Source of the DNA: Azorinus chamasolen
Taxonomy: Eukaryota > Mollusca > Bivalvia > Cardiida > Solecurtidae
Direction of reading: 5' to 3'
NCBI GenBank assembly: GCA_963576725.1
Contig: OY755252.1
Location: forward strand, 55,767,985-55,831,984
DNA length: 64,000 bases
Position 1 is the stretch's first letter. Each line of letters begins with the position of its first letter. Positions 19,541 through 31,600 of this stretch are shown here, piece after piece. The position numbers were made by a program, and so were the translations under genes. The notes under the pieces were generated by a model that had not been told where the DNA came from, did no database searches, and was given only the letters and a program-made list of their open reading frames with translations.

Positions 19541-20154
19541 CACTTTCAGTACTTTGATTTCTGATGGAAACGGTATCCTTGCCGCCAAATAAATCGGGAT
19601 ATTACAAAGACTTTCATAATTCTGAAAGGCCGATAGGGAGGTCATGAAGCACAGTTATTGTTTTTGTCATTGGCAATTCTATTAAAGATAAGTATCTAAA
19701 CCTCAGAAATATGGACATTTTTATGTGGATTAACTGAAAAGAATATTATTATTTATTTAGCCTACACAAGTAAAAATACAGCGTTTCCTTCATAAAGACT
19801 GAAAGACGAAGAACTTTCAAGTACCCCCTCATTCCTATTGACGACGTACTTTTTCAAATTTATTACTAAAATAAAATAATAAATAAATGAAGAATCGGAG
19901 AGAAAAGCGAATATTTCTATAAAACTAGCATGCTAATCAACCGATCATGAAGGAAAGTTAGCGACTGACAGCGGTTTCTTAATAGTGTAGACTTGAAGAT
20001 TCTATTCGATTATGTGATTTATAATATATCTCTAAGTAGGTCTGTTATCGCAGATAATTTCAGGTTGCAAATGTGGACAGATAGACGGACAGACAGGCAG
20101 CTAATTTCTATATCCGCCTTTTCGGACAATTACAATGTACTAAGCAGAAACAGT

Positions 20155-20400
20155 TTTCCTTTCCCTGTTCTATATTTATTCAAACTTTGAATACCAACTG
20201 AATATTCATGGACAAAATGGTTATGAAATATTGATGGTGAAACGTGGTAGCTATTTTAGAAACTAAAGAAACAGTTCAATCTAATTCCATAAGCAAACAG
20301 AGCAGAGCCCGATCAGACGGCTCCTATAGGAGTCATATGATCCGTGTCTACTCTGTTTGCAGATGCATGAAAACACATGTATGTGAGGCAACGGGTTGAG
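20155..20400 (-). mobile_element. T-A copy, reverse
   Basis: TTCCCTGTTCTATATTTATTC, GAATATTCATGGACAAAATG and GCAAACAGAGCAGAGCCCGA, with hairpin tip GGCTCCTATAGGAGTC. It ends GTGAGGCAACGGGTTGA. TTAA sites are lost. The 600 bp before it (19541-20154) are AT-rich with nothing recognised. Confidence 0.7.
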
Positions 20401-20419
20401 TAGAATTTTAGTAGGATAT

Positions 20420-20704
20420 GATAGAATGTGAGACAAATGTGCCATGAGTGTCCTTCCTTTAGTGTGTCGATAACATCTTTCTCATTTCCAATTTATCGCA
20501 AATATAAATGTTTACGAGCACATCGGTCACACCTCGTGAGACAAATGTGCTCCTACACAGCTGTCCTCATAAGCAGGTGGCTTCTTAATGCAGGACGAAA
20601 GTTATGTAGAAAACTTTCGTCCTGCATTAAGCTACCACCTTCCTCTGCCACCGAGAATTATGTCCCTTTTTTGTGGTGAAATCAGAGGGGTTTTACTGTA
20701 TATC
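20420..20704. mobile_element. P1-like MITE with internal extra sequence
   Basis: The hairpin at 20574-20642 pairs GCAGGTGGCTTCTTAATGCA with its complement; its tip has shrunk to TAGAAAACTTTCG. It ends CAGAGGGGTTTTACTG|TA at about 20700. The left side contains the GAGACAAATGTGCTCCTACA material seen at 17985-18235. Confidence 0.55.
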
Positions 20705-21025
20705 AATACCCTGGTTCGATCCCTAGTGGTCACGTCAGAGGGGTTTTACTGTAAATCAATACCCTAGTTCGATCCCTAGTGGTCACGTCAGAGGGGCTTT
20801 ACTGTAAATCAATACCCTAGTTCGATCCCTGGTGGTCACGTCAGAGAGACTTTATTGTAAATCAATACCCTAGTTCGATCCCTAGTGGTCACGTCAGAGG
20901 GGGTTTACTGTATATGGTTCGATCCCTGATGGTCACGTCAGAGAGACTTTACTGTATATCAATACCCTGATTCGATCCCTAGTGGTCACGTTAGAGGGGA
21001 TTTACTGTATATGGTTCGATCCCGT
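20686..21025. repeat. Tandem repeat, ~54-bp unit, seeded on a P1 end
   Basis: Six or seven units each contain AGAGGGGTTTTACTGTA (the P1 terminus) followed by AATCAATACCCTAGTTCGAT, CCCTAGTGGTCACGTC. The word GGTTCGATCCC inside resembles a pol III B box / tRNA T-loop. Confidence 0.85.
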
Positions 21026-21034
21026 GTCGCCAGA

Positions 21035-21205
21035 GTTTAAGGCTGTTCACTCCATGCAAACGCTTTAAAATAACGCCTTTGAAAACCAGGATATTCCCAT
21101 ATATAAGACAGCTGTCTGGTCAGGACCTGCTCTGTTTACTTATGTGAATATATAGATCTGATCATAATACAGTGTCTGCCATATTCCCATATGCCAGTGT
21201 AATAA
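21035..21205 (+). mobile_element. T-A2 fragment
   Basis: GTTCACTCCATGCAAACGCT, CTGGTCAGGACCTGCTCTGT and CAGTGTCTGCCATATTCCCA. Hairpin left arm largely lost. Confidence 0.5.
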
Positions 21206-21217
21206 TTTATCTAAGTA

Positions 21218-21506
21218 CAGTTGAACTTCGATAATTCGAACTTCAAGGGACCATACAAATTAACAGAAGTTCGAGTCATCCGATATCTTAACCGAACAAT
21301 TTCTCAAGGCCACAGCTTAATACAGGTCTAAAGTAATGCTGAAGCTCCTGTAGACCTGTATTAAGCTGTCACGTGTGTGTTTCTAGATATCTGTAGCGAT
21401 ACATTTGAGAGCATTCGTATATTGCAAGTTTTGGAAGGACTGAACTTTTTGTTCGAGTTATCCCGAAGTTCGAGTTATCCGAGTTCGAGATATCGAAGTT
21501 CGACTG
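21218..21506. mobile_element. P2 pogo-type MITE, intact ends
   Basis: CAGTTGAACTTCGATAATTC and GATATCGAAGTTCGACTG are inverted ends, flanked by TA on each side (21216-21217; 21507-21508). The hairpin tip is deleted to GAAGCTCCTGTAGACC. Confidence 0.85.
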
Positions 21507-21939
21507 TAATACTAACGATTTATTTGTTGATTACATGATTATTCATGGAGTCAAAGGTTAATGCGACAATGGTAACCACTACACAACAGATGCATCCACT
21601 TGATAAAAGTTACTGTCTAAACTATACATTTGTGCTAAAAATAGAAAACAATAATCCCCCACTTGGTACCCCAAAGACTTGCTTAAAGCAAAGAACTGGT
21701 CAAAAAGCCAATGAAAACCATCTAAAAAGGATACCATTTCGTCAAACTTAAGAGCCTTTATTGGACTGGTGCAATAAGCATATCAAAATTTATAAATTTT
21801 GTAAGCCAACTTCAGAATTGTTTGTGAATCGAGGGTATTCTATTTGAATGATAAAAAACAATGTAATTACAAAATAACGTCTCTCTCATCCTGCTATATA
21901 TTTTTTCTTTCATTTCTGTTGAAAAATGCAATCAAGCGT

Positions 21940-22010
21940 GTCAAGCAGTTTGGACTCCGATCAAACACAGAGTTACTCGTCCTCTCATAATGATCCAAAT
22001 TGTTTGGAAA
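21940..22010. mobile_element. T-B hairpin fragment
   Basis: AGCAGTTTGGACTCCGATCA and TCATAATGATCCAAATTGTT, diverged. The 430 bp before it hold AT-rich DNA with no feature I can name. Confidence 0.5.
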
Positions 22011-22089
22011 TGTCGTCACAAGTTCATTCCGTAGATCGTAATTACGACAGAGAATTGCGCCCAGTCCTAAACAGGGCTGTAGCAGGATT

Positions 22090-22410
22090 CGAATGTAATA
22101 TACGCACCGTTGGTATAGGGGTCCGGCGTCATGCTCCTCCGGGAAAAGTTAGAATTATGTAAGTTTGAAACCATTGTAATGAATAGAGCATTTGCTCAAA
22201 CAGGAGCAGATGCTCTATTTATTACAATGGTTTCAAAAGGTGACTTTTACAGAGGCATCAGAAAGCGTCCATATTATGAGGAAATTAGTTAAAGCTTAAA
22301 TGACAAGACAACGTTCATTAACGTCAACTACCCCCTTCCCCTTAGTCTTCGGTTTCAGTTCCATTTTGACCATGATAATGTTTTCATCTTTCAGATTGAA
22401 ATTACGCACG
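22090..22410 (+). repeat. Interspersed host repeat with T-E hairpin, uninterrupted
   Basis: TACGCACCGTTGGTATAGGG, GTCCGGCGTCATGCTCC and CGGGAAAAGTTAGAATT are followed by the T-E hairpin (22168-22240). The downstream block CTTAAATGACAAGACAACGT to GATAATGTTTTCATCTTTCA follows. This matches 7985-8017 plus 9012-9310 joined together, i.e. the same repeat without the hAT-like insertion. Confidence 0.7.
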
Positions 22411-22460
22411 CGCGCATGCGCGTATCGCTAGCTACGCCCCTGCTCAAATTGTGTCAGATA

Positions 22461-22696
22461 TTACACGTACGTCTGCTCGTTCGTGCCATATGCTTGGCTG
22501 ATTTTGTAAGGTTCCAAGTCACCTTTGCGCACAATAATTTTTTCCGTGTCCTCTGTGTTGTCTGTTTGTATATGCAGGGTACCAGCTCGTCTCATACAGT
22601 AGATTAAGCCTATTGTGGCTATAGAGACGTAACAGCTAGCACCAATGGCTATGTAGAACATGACGTCATAAGAACCCAACTCATCTTTGATCACAC
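22461..22696 (-). CDS. MCT-like exon 8: last helix and tail, stop
   Basis: The acceptor is TTTATTTTCAG at the plus-strand CTGAAAATAAA. It encodes GVIKDELGSYDVMFYIAIGA and ends with a hydrophilic tail NEQTYV-stop. Confidence 0.88.
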
Positions 22697-25600
22697 CTGA
22701 AAATAAACATAAATAAGACCATATCATCATATTAACATCCAGCAGATCTATATAATTCCACAATCAAACAGAACATAACCTAGTCAGACGGCCCTGTGTG
22801 TACTCGTAAAAAACTTAAGGGATTCGTTGTTGGTCAAAAATACCTTTTTAATAACATATATAGCAATAAAGGGAGGTCAATGTGCTGTTTAGATTGTATT
22901 CAATATCCACCCCTCTCAAACTTGACAGATTCGCAGTCCCATGTACATAGAAAGCAAACGTCAGTTGACATAGATTTCATTTAGAATGTTTTGTTCTTTT
23001 TCGACTGACCTTACACATTCCATACATATATTAGGATTACCTCCTGTGAGACCACCGAGGAAATTCCCAATCCCATACATCAGATTGAGGAGGGCAATTC
23101 CCTTCGGATACCTCTCAAGACCGGAAGCCTCAAACATAATGGCTGGTTCCTGTGCCACTGTCACGCCGAACGAGATGCCGTAAAGAAGACATGCGCCGAA
23201 TAACGGCCAGTAGTCGTAAAACTTGACAACAAGCAGGTGGCTAATGGCAACAACTGGTGCTAGATATACCCAGTGGAAACTGTCGGTACCCTGAAAAATT
23301 GCATTTGGCCATCGGTTTATGCTACATGTACTTATTTCCTATTACTACAATAAAACCCCTCTAATGCGACCACTAAATGAATAAACATGGCTGTCTTAAT
23401 AAGCAGGTGGATGCATAATGCAGGACAAAAGTAATGCAGAAAGCTCCTAGGGGAGCTTTCTGCATTAATTTTTTTCTGCATTAAGCTACCACCTGCATCT
23501 ATATAGCACCCATTAATATACCTCTTTTAGGTGGTCGCATTAGCGGGATTTACTGTAATTTACACTACGATATAATATTTCTATAGCAACCGCGTTATGA
23601 GTAATTATATGAGTCAAACAGAGCAGTGTCGCCTTCAATTAACAGTAACCAGTAACCCTTTACTACATGAATATTTATGTAACAAGTAATGACATCATAC
23701 ATATGATTTAGATTATGTATTGTAATTACACATGAACACAGGAATTTTTGGTAATGACAGAAATCAACCTGTAAAATCAGATCCATATCGTTTCAAAAAC
23801 AAACAGAGCAGACCCTGATCAGACGGTTCCTATAGGAGCCGTCTGATCTGGGTCTACTCTGTATTCAAAGGCGTAGATCTAGTTCTAAAGGCGTATTCAT
23901 GGAGTAAAGGGTTAAGCAACTGTTGGCAGATATTAATTAACCCTTTCGCTGCCAATGCCGGACATGTGATTACCTATGCAAACAGTTTGGATCCAGATGA
24001 GACGCCGAGTAACCCGGCGTCTCATCAGGATCCAAACTGTTTGTTACTGTTACTATGTTTTTGAAACAAAAATGAAGAAAATCATAAAATTTAAAAATGT
24101 TAGCAGACGACAAAGTTAGCAGGCGACAGAGTTTGGCAGCGAAATAGTTAATTAAGAACCAAATGCTGCGATTACTCCTGAAATGGCAGCATTTCAGTCT
24201 GAAAATTTGTGAAAAGTTACATAAAAGTTAAACTCTAAGGGCTATTTTCAACTAAACTCACTATGTATTTGTTCGCAAATGTTACGACCAGAATGCTGCG
24301 GTTCAAGGAGAAAATGCAGGATTTGGGCATTAAAATCTGCGAATACATGTAGTTGTATAAAACTGTAATGGTAAATGTTAACAGAAAGCAGAATTGGTTG
24401 CTTAATGGACGGAAGCTATGCAGAAGGCTCCTTTAGGAGTTTTCTGCATTACCTATGCCCTGAATTAAGCTACCGGCAGTCTCTCTTTTTGCATTGCTTT
24501 CGAAGGATCTCCCGCTTTCAGGATATATTTACTTAACAACAGCAGGTATTAACTCTTTCTGCGCCAATGTCGCCTGTTGGCACCAATGAAAACAGTGCAG
24601 TCCCAGGTCAGATGCCGCCTTTTCAAGGCGGCATTTGACCTGGGACTTCACTGTTTTCTGTATTATTTCAGCCCAAGCATACAGATTTTTAAAAACAAAT
24701 GTTTTACTAATATACCTTTATTATTTAGTTTAGAATTATATTTAATATGAAATTATTAGTGCAGACGACACTTTTAAATTTGGCGCCAAAAGAGTTAACC
24801 TAAGTGCTTGTGTGGCGGTCGTAAAAAGTCGCCATGTACCTTATTCTCCGTGTTGTTATACTTTATGGTCCGTTGGAATCATTAGGTTTGATGTTATTAG
24901 TTTTGAAAATTGAATACTGCTTTCAAGCCGGTGCTAGGGGGCGCGAGTAGTGTTGCACTTTTAATTACTACTCATGAAACATGGATTACGTCATAGATTG
25001 CGTCATACTTTTCCCTCATATTGATATGACGCATTTTGTTTATGGAACTACACTGTATATAGAACTGAGTATCAAGTTTCTTGCATGACCAACACTTACA
25101 ATTGTTTATGTAATAGGTCTTTTACAAATTGCAGTTGATGAATGGTCATGTACTGTTCTTGTAAAATTGATCTTTTGAGGTTTTTTTTATTTCCTTCAAA
25201 ATCTCTAGTAGATCTAGATTCTATACTCTCTTAACCCTTTCTCCCATACAAATACCTTTTCATGCCTTTGCAAACAGAGTAGAACCAGACCAGACGGCTC
25301 TCTGTTACTATTTATCCTAATGAGTAACGAACTAGGGCAGGCGCTGATGGGTCGTAGCGCAAACCGTGGTCAGACTTCGTGTTGAAAATGTGGTGGTAGA
25401 TCTAATAAAGTTAGCCTTTTACTCCATAAAGACATTTTAATGTCATTGCAAACAGAACAGACCCACATAAGAGCATGTAGGAGCCGTCTGGTCAGGGTAT
25501 GCTCTGTTTGCTGATTCTACAGTTTCTGCCATTGTCTGACAATGTTTCTGTGTTCATGCCGTTGTGAAACCCTGATTAGGCTAATGTTCATGACGTCATT

Positions 25601-28600
25601 TGTTCTTGCATGAATACGAGCTTTCAGGAAGTAAAGGGTTAAATCTAGCTTACTTGCAAAACAGCCGAAGTATCCCGCCAACACCGCGTCCGAGGAAGTT
25701 TGAAAAGCCTGTCAGTGAGACAAACAAGGACCCCTGCTCCCTGTCGTAACCGCGCAACACCATGACGTCAACTATAAACCACGCCTCAATCGGACCTGCA
25801 AAGTTATGACGTTAAACGAAAATGGTCAGTGCCAACAAAAACGACCGGTATAAACGCTACCGATAGCATGTTAGAAAATACACTATAGACGATACAAACG
25901 TTTGCACAGTGAAACCCTCTAATGCGACCACCTTAAAGAGGTATAATTATGGACGGTAGAGGCAGGTGGTAGTTTAATGCAGGACAAAAGTAACGCAGAA
26001 AGCCCCAAGAGGAACTTTCTGTATTACTTTCGTCCTGCATTAAGCAACCACCTGCTGATAAAGACAACCAAGCTTATTTATTGTGTGGTCGCGTAAGAGG
26101 GGTTCTACTGTACATTGAATATGTATGCAGTAAAACCTCCCTATAACAGCCACTAGATTACATAAAATATTTTGTGTTAAAGGCTGGTGGCTGCTTAAAG
26201 CAAGGTGAAGGTAAAACAGAATGCTCCTATAGGAGCGTTCTGTTTTACTTTCACCTTGCTTGAAGCAGCCACCTGCTCTAAACACCAACTAATTAACACA
26301 ATTTAGTGGCCGTTATAGAGAGATTTTACTATGGTTGATATGTAGCCTATGGGTGCGCTTCTATTGCTGTGTGTGAGCGCGCATTTCATTTGTACTTCTT
26401 GTCTTGCTATACAATGTCGTGTGTAATTTTCAAATTTCCTACCTGGCTTCTATTCTATGTTTGGTGTAAGAAATTATAGATAAGGACCAACTTGAAAGCT
26501 TCTTGGTGGTTCAAAGTTAAGGTAAGAAAATGGACGTGGACCCAGTGTGAACGCAACCTGATGCAGATTATGGCGATAGAAAAAAACAACATGATCAACG
26601 TTAGCTCTACTTCCTGTAAGTCGTGAAGGAATTGAACATTGTGGGTACTACCTATTGCGGATTGTTGTAAGAAACTGACCCAGTAAGAACACTACCTGTT
26701 GCAGGTGAGGATATTGCGCATGTGCGAGGTGATTGGTGGCAATTCTGAGCTCTGTGAAACTATTGGAAATACATGTCTAAGAACAGAAATGTGTCAAATA
26801 TACTGTGCATATGTGGACTATAATTGGCAGAGAAACGCAAATTATCTGCGTTGAATTTATTGACAATAGTGCAAAAAAAATTGAAATCTTCCGTCGAACC
26901 CCAGACAACAAAGGACAAAATGGTGGCAAAAATATGGCGAACAAAGAATTCAAAACTGATTCACTCAATGATCCAGTGATGATCAAGGTGAGAAATCTCT
27001 ACGATCTCTAATGGTAAATATGTCTAGAGATATCCACAGTTCCATATCTAGTCTCGGTGAGCGCCTGAATATACTTGAAGATAGTATTGAAACGGACTGG
27101 TAAATATTATAATAGCTACTCTGTTTGCTTATAAAATAACATAGATATAGCTTTACAGTTTCTGCCATTCTAAACTGTCCCTTTTTCATGATGCCAATGT
27201 CAAAATTAAATGATATTAACCCTTTCCCTCATATAAACGTGTTTTCACGCATTTGCAAACAGAGTAGACCCAGATCAGACGGCTCCTAGAGGAGCCGTCT
27301 GATTAGGGTCTGCTCTGTTTGCTAATATAATTTGATAGATCTGTTTATTTGCTTTCTAAAATGTCTACAGTGTTCTACCTTACATATTTCTTTATAACTA
27401 TTTTGTTAATGAATATTCAGCAGGTATTGAAATTTGGCCTAAATATAGAACAGGGAAAGGATTGATATTCGTGAGAGAAAAGGTTAAGAAATAAATATAC
27501 ATTACCCGTGGACGCCAGTAGAAATACATTAAATAGAATCAACAGCAGAATCGGGTCAGTCAAAAGAGTTCGATCGAAGACCCTGTCACATATAGTCCCC
27601 TCGGTCTCCTTCTTACTTCCGGTGTGGTAGAAGTCACGTGACGTGTATATAACCACTCCACATATGGCGCAATTGAGGGCTAAACCGCCTAGCAAAAGAT
27701 ATGTCCCGAACCACTGGAACTCAGTTATAAATACCTGAAAGAAGCCATGAAAATGGGAAAAGCCATGGATAAATCAGGTGCGGATCCAGGATTTCAGATT
27801 AGGGGGGCATTTTTTGGAGGGGGGGGGGGGGGGGCGTAGATTTTTATGTTTGATGACATAAATAAATAGTGTGGTTGTAATACATGTTGAAAAAGAGCTT
27901 AAATGGGTGAGGGAAATAAAACACTCCTACTGAATCATTATTTTATTGATATTTAGTAGAACCTCGATCTCTAAAACGACCACTAAATTACATCAATTAT
28001 TTTGTGTTAAAGGCAGGTAGCTGCTGAAAGCAATAGGAAAGTACATGTACTTACTTTCACCTTGCTTTAAGCAGCCATCCGCTCTAAATACCAACTAATT
28101 AACGCAATTTAGTGGTCGTTATAGAGAGGTTTTACTGTAAATAGATTTAAAATATTACTAAAAAATGTTTTGGCAATTTTAGGGGGGGGGGGGGGGGGTA
28201 CGCTAAATCCGCGCCTGTAAATGCCATGAAATACCAAGGATAAAAGATGGATGAAACAGCTGTATAAAAATTCACCTAATTATTCATGTTACCATTGTAT
28301 TTTCATGAATATTCAGGAGATAAATAGTTGATTGTTGATTTTACCTCTATCACATACGGCATAACCACCTGTCCAAGACTCGATCCCGTTGTGAGGAAGA
28401 CCAGTGAGACACCAGGGTTGTCATGGAAACACCAGCTGACAGTAATAAATGATCCCAGGTAACACAGGCTCATACCTGCACCTATAAAACGAAACCGCTT
28501 TGAGATGTTTTTATTGAAGAACATATACAGTGAAACCCCTCTTAGCCGGACTTTCAAATGTAAACCGAACGTATCTAAATCCGATCTTGTACACAGGTGG

Positions 28601-31600
28601 CAGCTTAATGCCGGTTGAACGTCATGCAGAAAGCTCCCAAAGGAGCTTTCTGTATGACTTACCCTGCATTAACCAGCCAACTGCCTGAAACGACAAAAAC
28701 CCTCTTTATTTAAATTCCGGTTTAGAAGGGTTTTACTGAACAATGTAAAAAGCATACATTTGTAATAGGTCAACAGAAACCATCTCATTGCGGATATGTA
28801 TTAAAGTCCGGCTATATAAAAACAGTTCTGTATTGTTTGCAAACATTAAAAGTCGTTGTTTGTAAAGCTCACTTTATGGAGTCATGGCCCCAGAATTTAG
28901 TCAACGCCATTGTCCACTAACGAGTGATTGTTTCCATCCAGGTGAGTTTGTATTGATCAATCCTTGAGTGCATTTATCTTTGGCTGATACTTTCTTGTAC
29001 GTGAAAATGTTGCTTACCAGCGAGACCCCCTGTAAAAGCAATCACCATGGGAACGTTTATTGAAAGACTGCTGATCACAAACCCAAGACAGCCAGCGACG
29101 GCTCCACCCATAACACAAGGGCCCGGTCCAGCAATGTTGATAAGCCACGCCCAGAACACGCCTACAGGCAAAAAGTAACGTTTTATATATTTTTTTATAA
29201 TATTCAAACAGGAAACATCGACATTGTATAAGTGCGAAGTTTATTTTCTAATATTGGTGTGAAATACAGTAAACCCTCGCTATTCCCATCTTTAGAGAAC
29301 ATTTTAGACGCGTGAGTGCTTAAGGGATGATGTTGGCCATGCATAACGCTCCCAGGAGAGCTTTTCTACATGGCTGTCATCCTTCATTAGGCATTAAACT
29401 GTCGCCTGTCTGAAAGACCGCTCTGATTTGAGAGTTTTATTCTATAACGCCAACCGATATAAAGAAAAATCTTTTTACAACATAACCATGTAGGCCTAAT
29501 AGATTACAGTAAAATCTCTCTAAAGAAGTAACTAATTTGTCTATAAGTTTTCTCTTTAAGCAGGTGTTTAATGCCACACACGAATGCTACTATAAGAGCT
29601 TTCTTTATAACTTTCGTCCTGCATTAAGCTACCATTTGTATTAATAACCAACACACTTCATTCGAGGGTGAACGTCCATTGTTTTGAAAAGGCAATAATC
29701 GGAGGGCTCGAAAGCCCAATTCGTTCTTAGGGTTAGAGTCAAGCATTTAGACCTATCGGGCCCTCAGACTAATCGGCTTTCAGAATACAGAACGGTGGGC
29801 ATCGTTTTGAATTGGTAGATGTCGGGTATCTACGTAAATCATTACGGGAACAATTGACTACATTTTGACGAACAACCTAGAATCAGGAACATCTGTTTAA
29901 ATGTAATTTTGAGACAGTTATGAGGTATTTGAAACATAATTTCTTTTGTAACGTTAATCATTTTCCAGCCTCATCGTTGTCATGCAGGATGAATAATTAT
30001 TGAGACACATTTGCACAACAGATAATGTGAAACTCGACAAGACAAATGGCGTTCCATAATCTTCTATGGAACGCCATTTTGCCATGCTAATTGCTAAATA
30101 CAAAATGCGAAATGCTTTTTGCCAATTGTCTAAATTGCTAAGGAATGTTCCAAATGATAGATGTAAATGACAAATGCGAAATGCTTATTGCTAAATGCAT
30201 GTTTGCACTACTAGCATTGGACAGCACCATTTTAAGTGACTATACATTTGCTAAATACATGTTTCTTGACATTAACCGTTATTGCTTATTGCACTGCTAA
30301 ATTAAAAACGGCACTGTTCGATGCTAGTAGTGCAAACATGCATTTAGCAATAAGCATTTCGCATTTGTCATTTACATCCATCATTTGGAACATTCCGGTT
30401 CTTTCCCTAGCAATTTACACAATTGGCAAAAAACATTTCGCATTTTGAATTTAGCATTTCGCATTTCGCAAATAGCATGTCAGAATGGCATTCCATACTA
30501 TACTATAGATCTAATGTAAACGAGGTATTCTTCCAAGCTTGTCGGAAACGGCCGACTAGTTACGATTGCATCCATTATTTGGGCTGTTGTAAGAGTTGTT
30601 GTGTATTCTAGGACTAGAAGGTTGTGTTTGATGCATGAGATTATCCCCTACCTCCTCCCGTCATTATCCCAAAGTACAGACTCTGTATCAGAGCCGCCTC
30701 GGACCTTGGAGAGTTAAAGACCCGGATGATCTCCACGTACATAACACTTAGCCCGTACCCAAACCCCACTGTCACGAACTGTAGCAGTAGACAGACCGTC
30801 ATGATAGCACAACGGCGACGAAGACTTGGTTTTTGCCTGAAATGACACACAGAGTATTTAATATAAATCCGATGTGTATAACTCATATTAACATTTCTTC
30901 AGAACTTGCAAACAGAGTAGAAAAAAGATCAAACGGCTTTATTTGTTTATTAAATCATAATAATCTGACTCTACAGTTTCTAATAATACCTGACGTTCGT
31001 GTGTAAATTGTCAGTATAAAAAATCAGTTAATAAATATTCATGATGTCATTATGTCTTACATGAATATTCAACAGGGACATAGTCAACCCTTTCCCTGTT
31101 CTGTATTTCGACCAAATTTGAATACCTATTGAATATTCATTAACAAAATAGCTACAAAGAAATATGGCATGTGGAACATTGTAGACATTTCAGAAAGCAA
31201 ATAAACAGATCTATCAAATTCTATTAGCAAACAGAGCAGACCCTGATCAGACGGCTCCTCTAGGAGCCGTCTGAACTGTGTCAACTCTGTTCGCAAATGC
31301 GTGAAAACACGTTTGTATGAGGGAAAGGGTTAAGCCGAGCCTTGGGGAAAATGATAATCTCGTGGTTTTGTATTATTAAGTTACAACTGACATAATTATA
31401 TACAGTCTACTCCATCTAAACAGGACTTTTGATACAGAATAATATAGGTCTTTTTAGACACGTGGCTGCTTAATGTAGGGTGAAAATGATACAGAAAGTC
31501 CCCAGAGACTACTTTCTGCATGTCGTTCAGCCTGAATAAAGCTGCCAACTGTCCGAAAGACCGATATTGATCATCATTTTACGTCCGGTTTAGATGGAGT

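Noticed and set aside
20700..21020. tRNA gene suggested by GGTTCGATCCC
   Set aside because: No acceptor stem, D-arm or anticodon arm can be folded around it; it is a B-box-like word in a tandem repeat.
26805..27011. 68-codon open frame in transporter intron 5
   Set aside because: Short, AT-rich, with an overlapping minus-strand frame of similar length and no recognised domain.
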